Shown here one piece after another: positions 62,801 through 64,000 of a DNA stretch of 64,000 nt. Every line of letters begins with the position of its first letter. The stretch's first letter is position 1. Position numbers and translations under genes: made by a program. The notes beneath the pieces were generated by a model. That model did no database searches. It was not told where the DNA came from and saw nothing but the letters and a program-made list of their open reading frames with translations. The stretch is from PBB1 sp040400875 (GTDB lineage Bacteria; Pseudomonadota; Gammaproteobacteria; Burkholderiales; Burkholderiaceae_C), in NCBI GenBank assembly GCA_040400875.1, contig JBBAPK010000006.1:27985-91984 (forward strand). The letters run 5' to 3'.

Positions 62801-64000
62801 TCAGAGCACCGCGTCCAGCGTGGCGAGCGTGCGAGTGGCGAGAAACGCCACGTGCTCTTCGTTCAACAGGTAGGGCGGCATCAGATAGACGGTGCGGCCG
62901 ATCGGACGGATCAGCAAACCCTGCGCGCGGCCAGCCAGGTGAAAACGCTCGGCAAAGCGCTCGCCGGCGAATTCGGGCCGCACGTCGAACGCCCAGATCA
63001 TGCCGCGCTGGCGCACGTGCTCGAGCCGCGCATCGCCGTGTAGCCGCTCGGCCAGCGCCGCGGTGAGCAGCGCGCCGGTGTCTCGGTTGCGCTGCAGCAC
63101 CGGCTCTTCGTCGAAGCGATCGAGCACGGCCAGCGCCGCACGGCACGCCAGCGGGTTGCCGGTGTACGAATGCGAATGCAAAAAGCCGCGCGCGGTGTCG
63201 TCGTCAAGAAAGGCCTGGTAGATGGGGTCGCTGGCCAGCACCAGCGACAGCGGCAGGTAGCCGCCGCTGATGCCCTTGGACAGGCACAGCAAGTCGGGCC
63301 AGATCGCCAGCGTGCCGCCAACCGACGCCTCCGACGCCTGCTCGAAGGCAAAGAAGCTGCCGGTGCGCCCACACCCCACGGCGATCTCGTCGGCGATCAG
63401 GTGCACCTGATAACGGTCGCACAGCGCTCGCACTTCGCGCAGGTAGACGGGGTCGTGCATCGCCATGCCGGCGGCGCACTGCACCAGCGGCTCGAGGATG
63501 ACCGCAGCGATCTGAGCGCCGCGCGCCGCGAGCAACTCGCCGAGTTCGGCTGCAGCACGCCGCGCCACATCGGCCGCCGACTCGCCCGACTCGGCCTGCC
63601 GCGCATCAGGCGACATCACCACGTGCGAGCGCATGAGCAGCGGGTCGTAGGCATCGCGGAACACCGCCACATCGGTGACCGCCAGCGCACCGATGGTTTC
63701 GCCGTGATAGCCGTGGCGCAGGCAAACGAATTCACGCTTGTCGCCCTGACCCCGGTTGCGCCAGCTGTGAAAGCTCATCTTCAGCGCGATCTCGACCGCC
63801 GAAGCGCCGTCGCTGGCAAAAAAGGTGTGCCCCAGCGCGTGGCCGGTGCGCTCCGAAAGCCGCTCGGCCAGCTCGACCGCCGGCGCGTGGGTGCAGCCGG
63901 CGAGCAGCACATGCTCGAGCGTGTCGAGCTGCTGCTTGAGCGCCGCGGTGATGCGCGCGTCGGCGTGGCCGAACAGGTTGACCCACCACGAGCTGATGGC
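62801..64000 (-). CDS. bioA: Adenosylmethionine-8-amino-7-oxononanoate transaminase (5' truncated by window)
   Basis: The frame is open to the last base of the window, so the N-terminus lies outside; 399 codons are visible. BioA transfers the SAM amino group to 8-amino-7-oxononanoate. Visible blocks are SSWWVNLFGHAD at the window edge, FFASDGASAVEIALKM, CLRHGYHGETIGAL, LIADEIAVGCGRTGSFFA and the PLP lysine in CLSKGISGGYLPLSLV, then HSHSYTGNPLACRAAL. First visible gene of the biotin operon. Confidence 0.94.
   Translation of the reverse strand, partial: AISSWWVNLFGHADARITAALKQQLDTLEHVLLAGCTHAPAVELAERLSERTGHALGHTFFASDGASAVEIALKMSFHSWRNRGQGDKREFVCLRHGYHGETIGALAVTDVAVFRDAYDPLLMRSHVVMSPDARQAESGESAADVARRAAAELGELLAARGAQIAAVILEPLVQCAAGMAMHDPVYLREVRALCDRYQVHLIADEIAVGCGRTGSFFAFEQASEASVGGTLAIWPDLLCLSKGISGGYLPLSLVLASDPIYQAFLDDDTARGFLHSHSYTGNPLACRAALAVLDRFDEEPVLQRNRDTGALLTAALAERLHGDARLEHVRQRGMIWAFDVRPEFAGERFAERFHLAGRAQGLLIRPIGRTVYLMPPYLLNEEHVAFLATRTLATLDAVL

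Overview
The window is a dense, GC-rich (roughly two thirds G+C by eye) chromosomal segment of a Gram-negative bacterium, most likely a betaproteobacterium of the order Burkholderiales (Comamonadaceae/Sphaerotilaceae-like). The evidence is the gene company it keeps: recG-oxyR, pilT-pilU, rpe-gph, rsmI/yraN/diaA/dolP, a bioA-bioF-bioD run, a fused pabB-pabC gene and an OxyR with cysteines at 199 and 208. I saw no tRNA or rRNA gene, insertion sequence or CRISPR array.

Layout. 1-5 kb: end of a membrane glycosyltransferase, queA, recG, oxyR. 5-6.7 kb: an accessory Fic protein with an AbiEi-like N-terminal region, an AT-rich promoter and three operator-like repeats exactly 24 bp apart. 6.7-27 kb: housekeeping genes (prfC, ubiA, proC, yggS, pilTU, the dolP-diaA-yraN/rsmI locus, tldD, aroG, a corrinoid adenosyltransferase, a D-lactate-dehydrogenase-like flavoprotein, chaN, dsbD, pabBC). 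27-29 kb: small proteins, including a GGDEF protein with a degenerate signature. 29-47 kb: a guanidine/nitrogen island, all on the minus strand. 47-60.7 kb: two small zinc-ribbon paralogues, an SDR, fpr, an RND efflux pair, rpe-gph, a PAS hybrid histidine kinase, a ribA-like gene and an esterase-monooxygenase fusion. 60.7-64 kb: bioD, bioF and most of bioA.

The main discovery is the 29-47 kb island. It holds two operons. Each has a sigma-54-type -24/-12 promoter followed about 50 nt later by a guanidine-I (ykkC) riboswitch. In each, a 7-nt segment of the aptamer is exactly complementary to the Shine-Dalgarno region of the first gene. The two copies differ at one base pair by a compensatory change (GACTCCA/TGGAGTC versus GGCTCCA/TGGAGCC), which argues for translational control by Shine-Dalgarno sequestration. 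Operon B (46.5 to 37.2 kb) encodes ABC permease and ATPase, two DUF1989 proteins (carboxyguanidine deiminase family), a urea-carboxylase-type biotin enzyme (here probably guanidine carboxylase) and allophanate hydrolase: a full route from guanidine to ammonia and CO2. Operon A (36.9 to 29.2 kb) encodes the ABC binding protein, a membrane desaturase/hydroxylase, two SDRs, an EamA exporter, a creatininase-family enzyme, a biuret-hydrolase-like cysteine hydrolase, a metallo-beta-lactamase-fold lactonase and an unknown protein. Most of its genes overlap or abut. I infer that operon A degrades or transports a substituted guanidine that releases free guanidine; I do not know of a description of this exact set.
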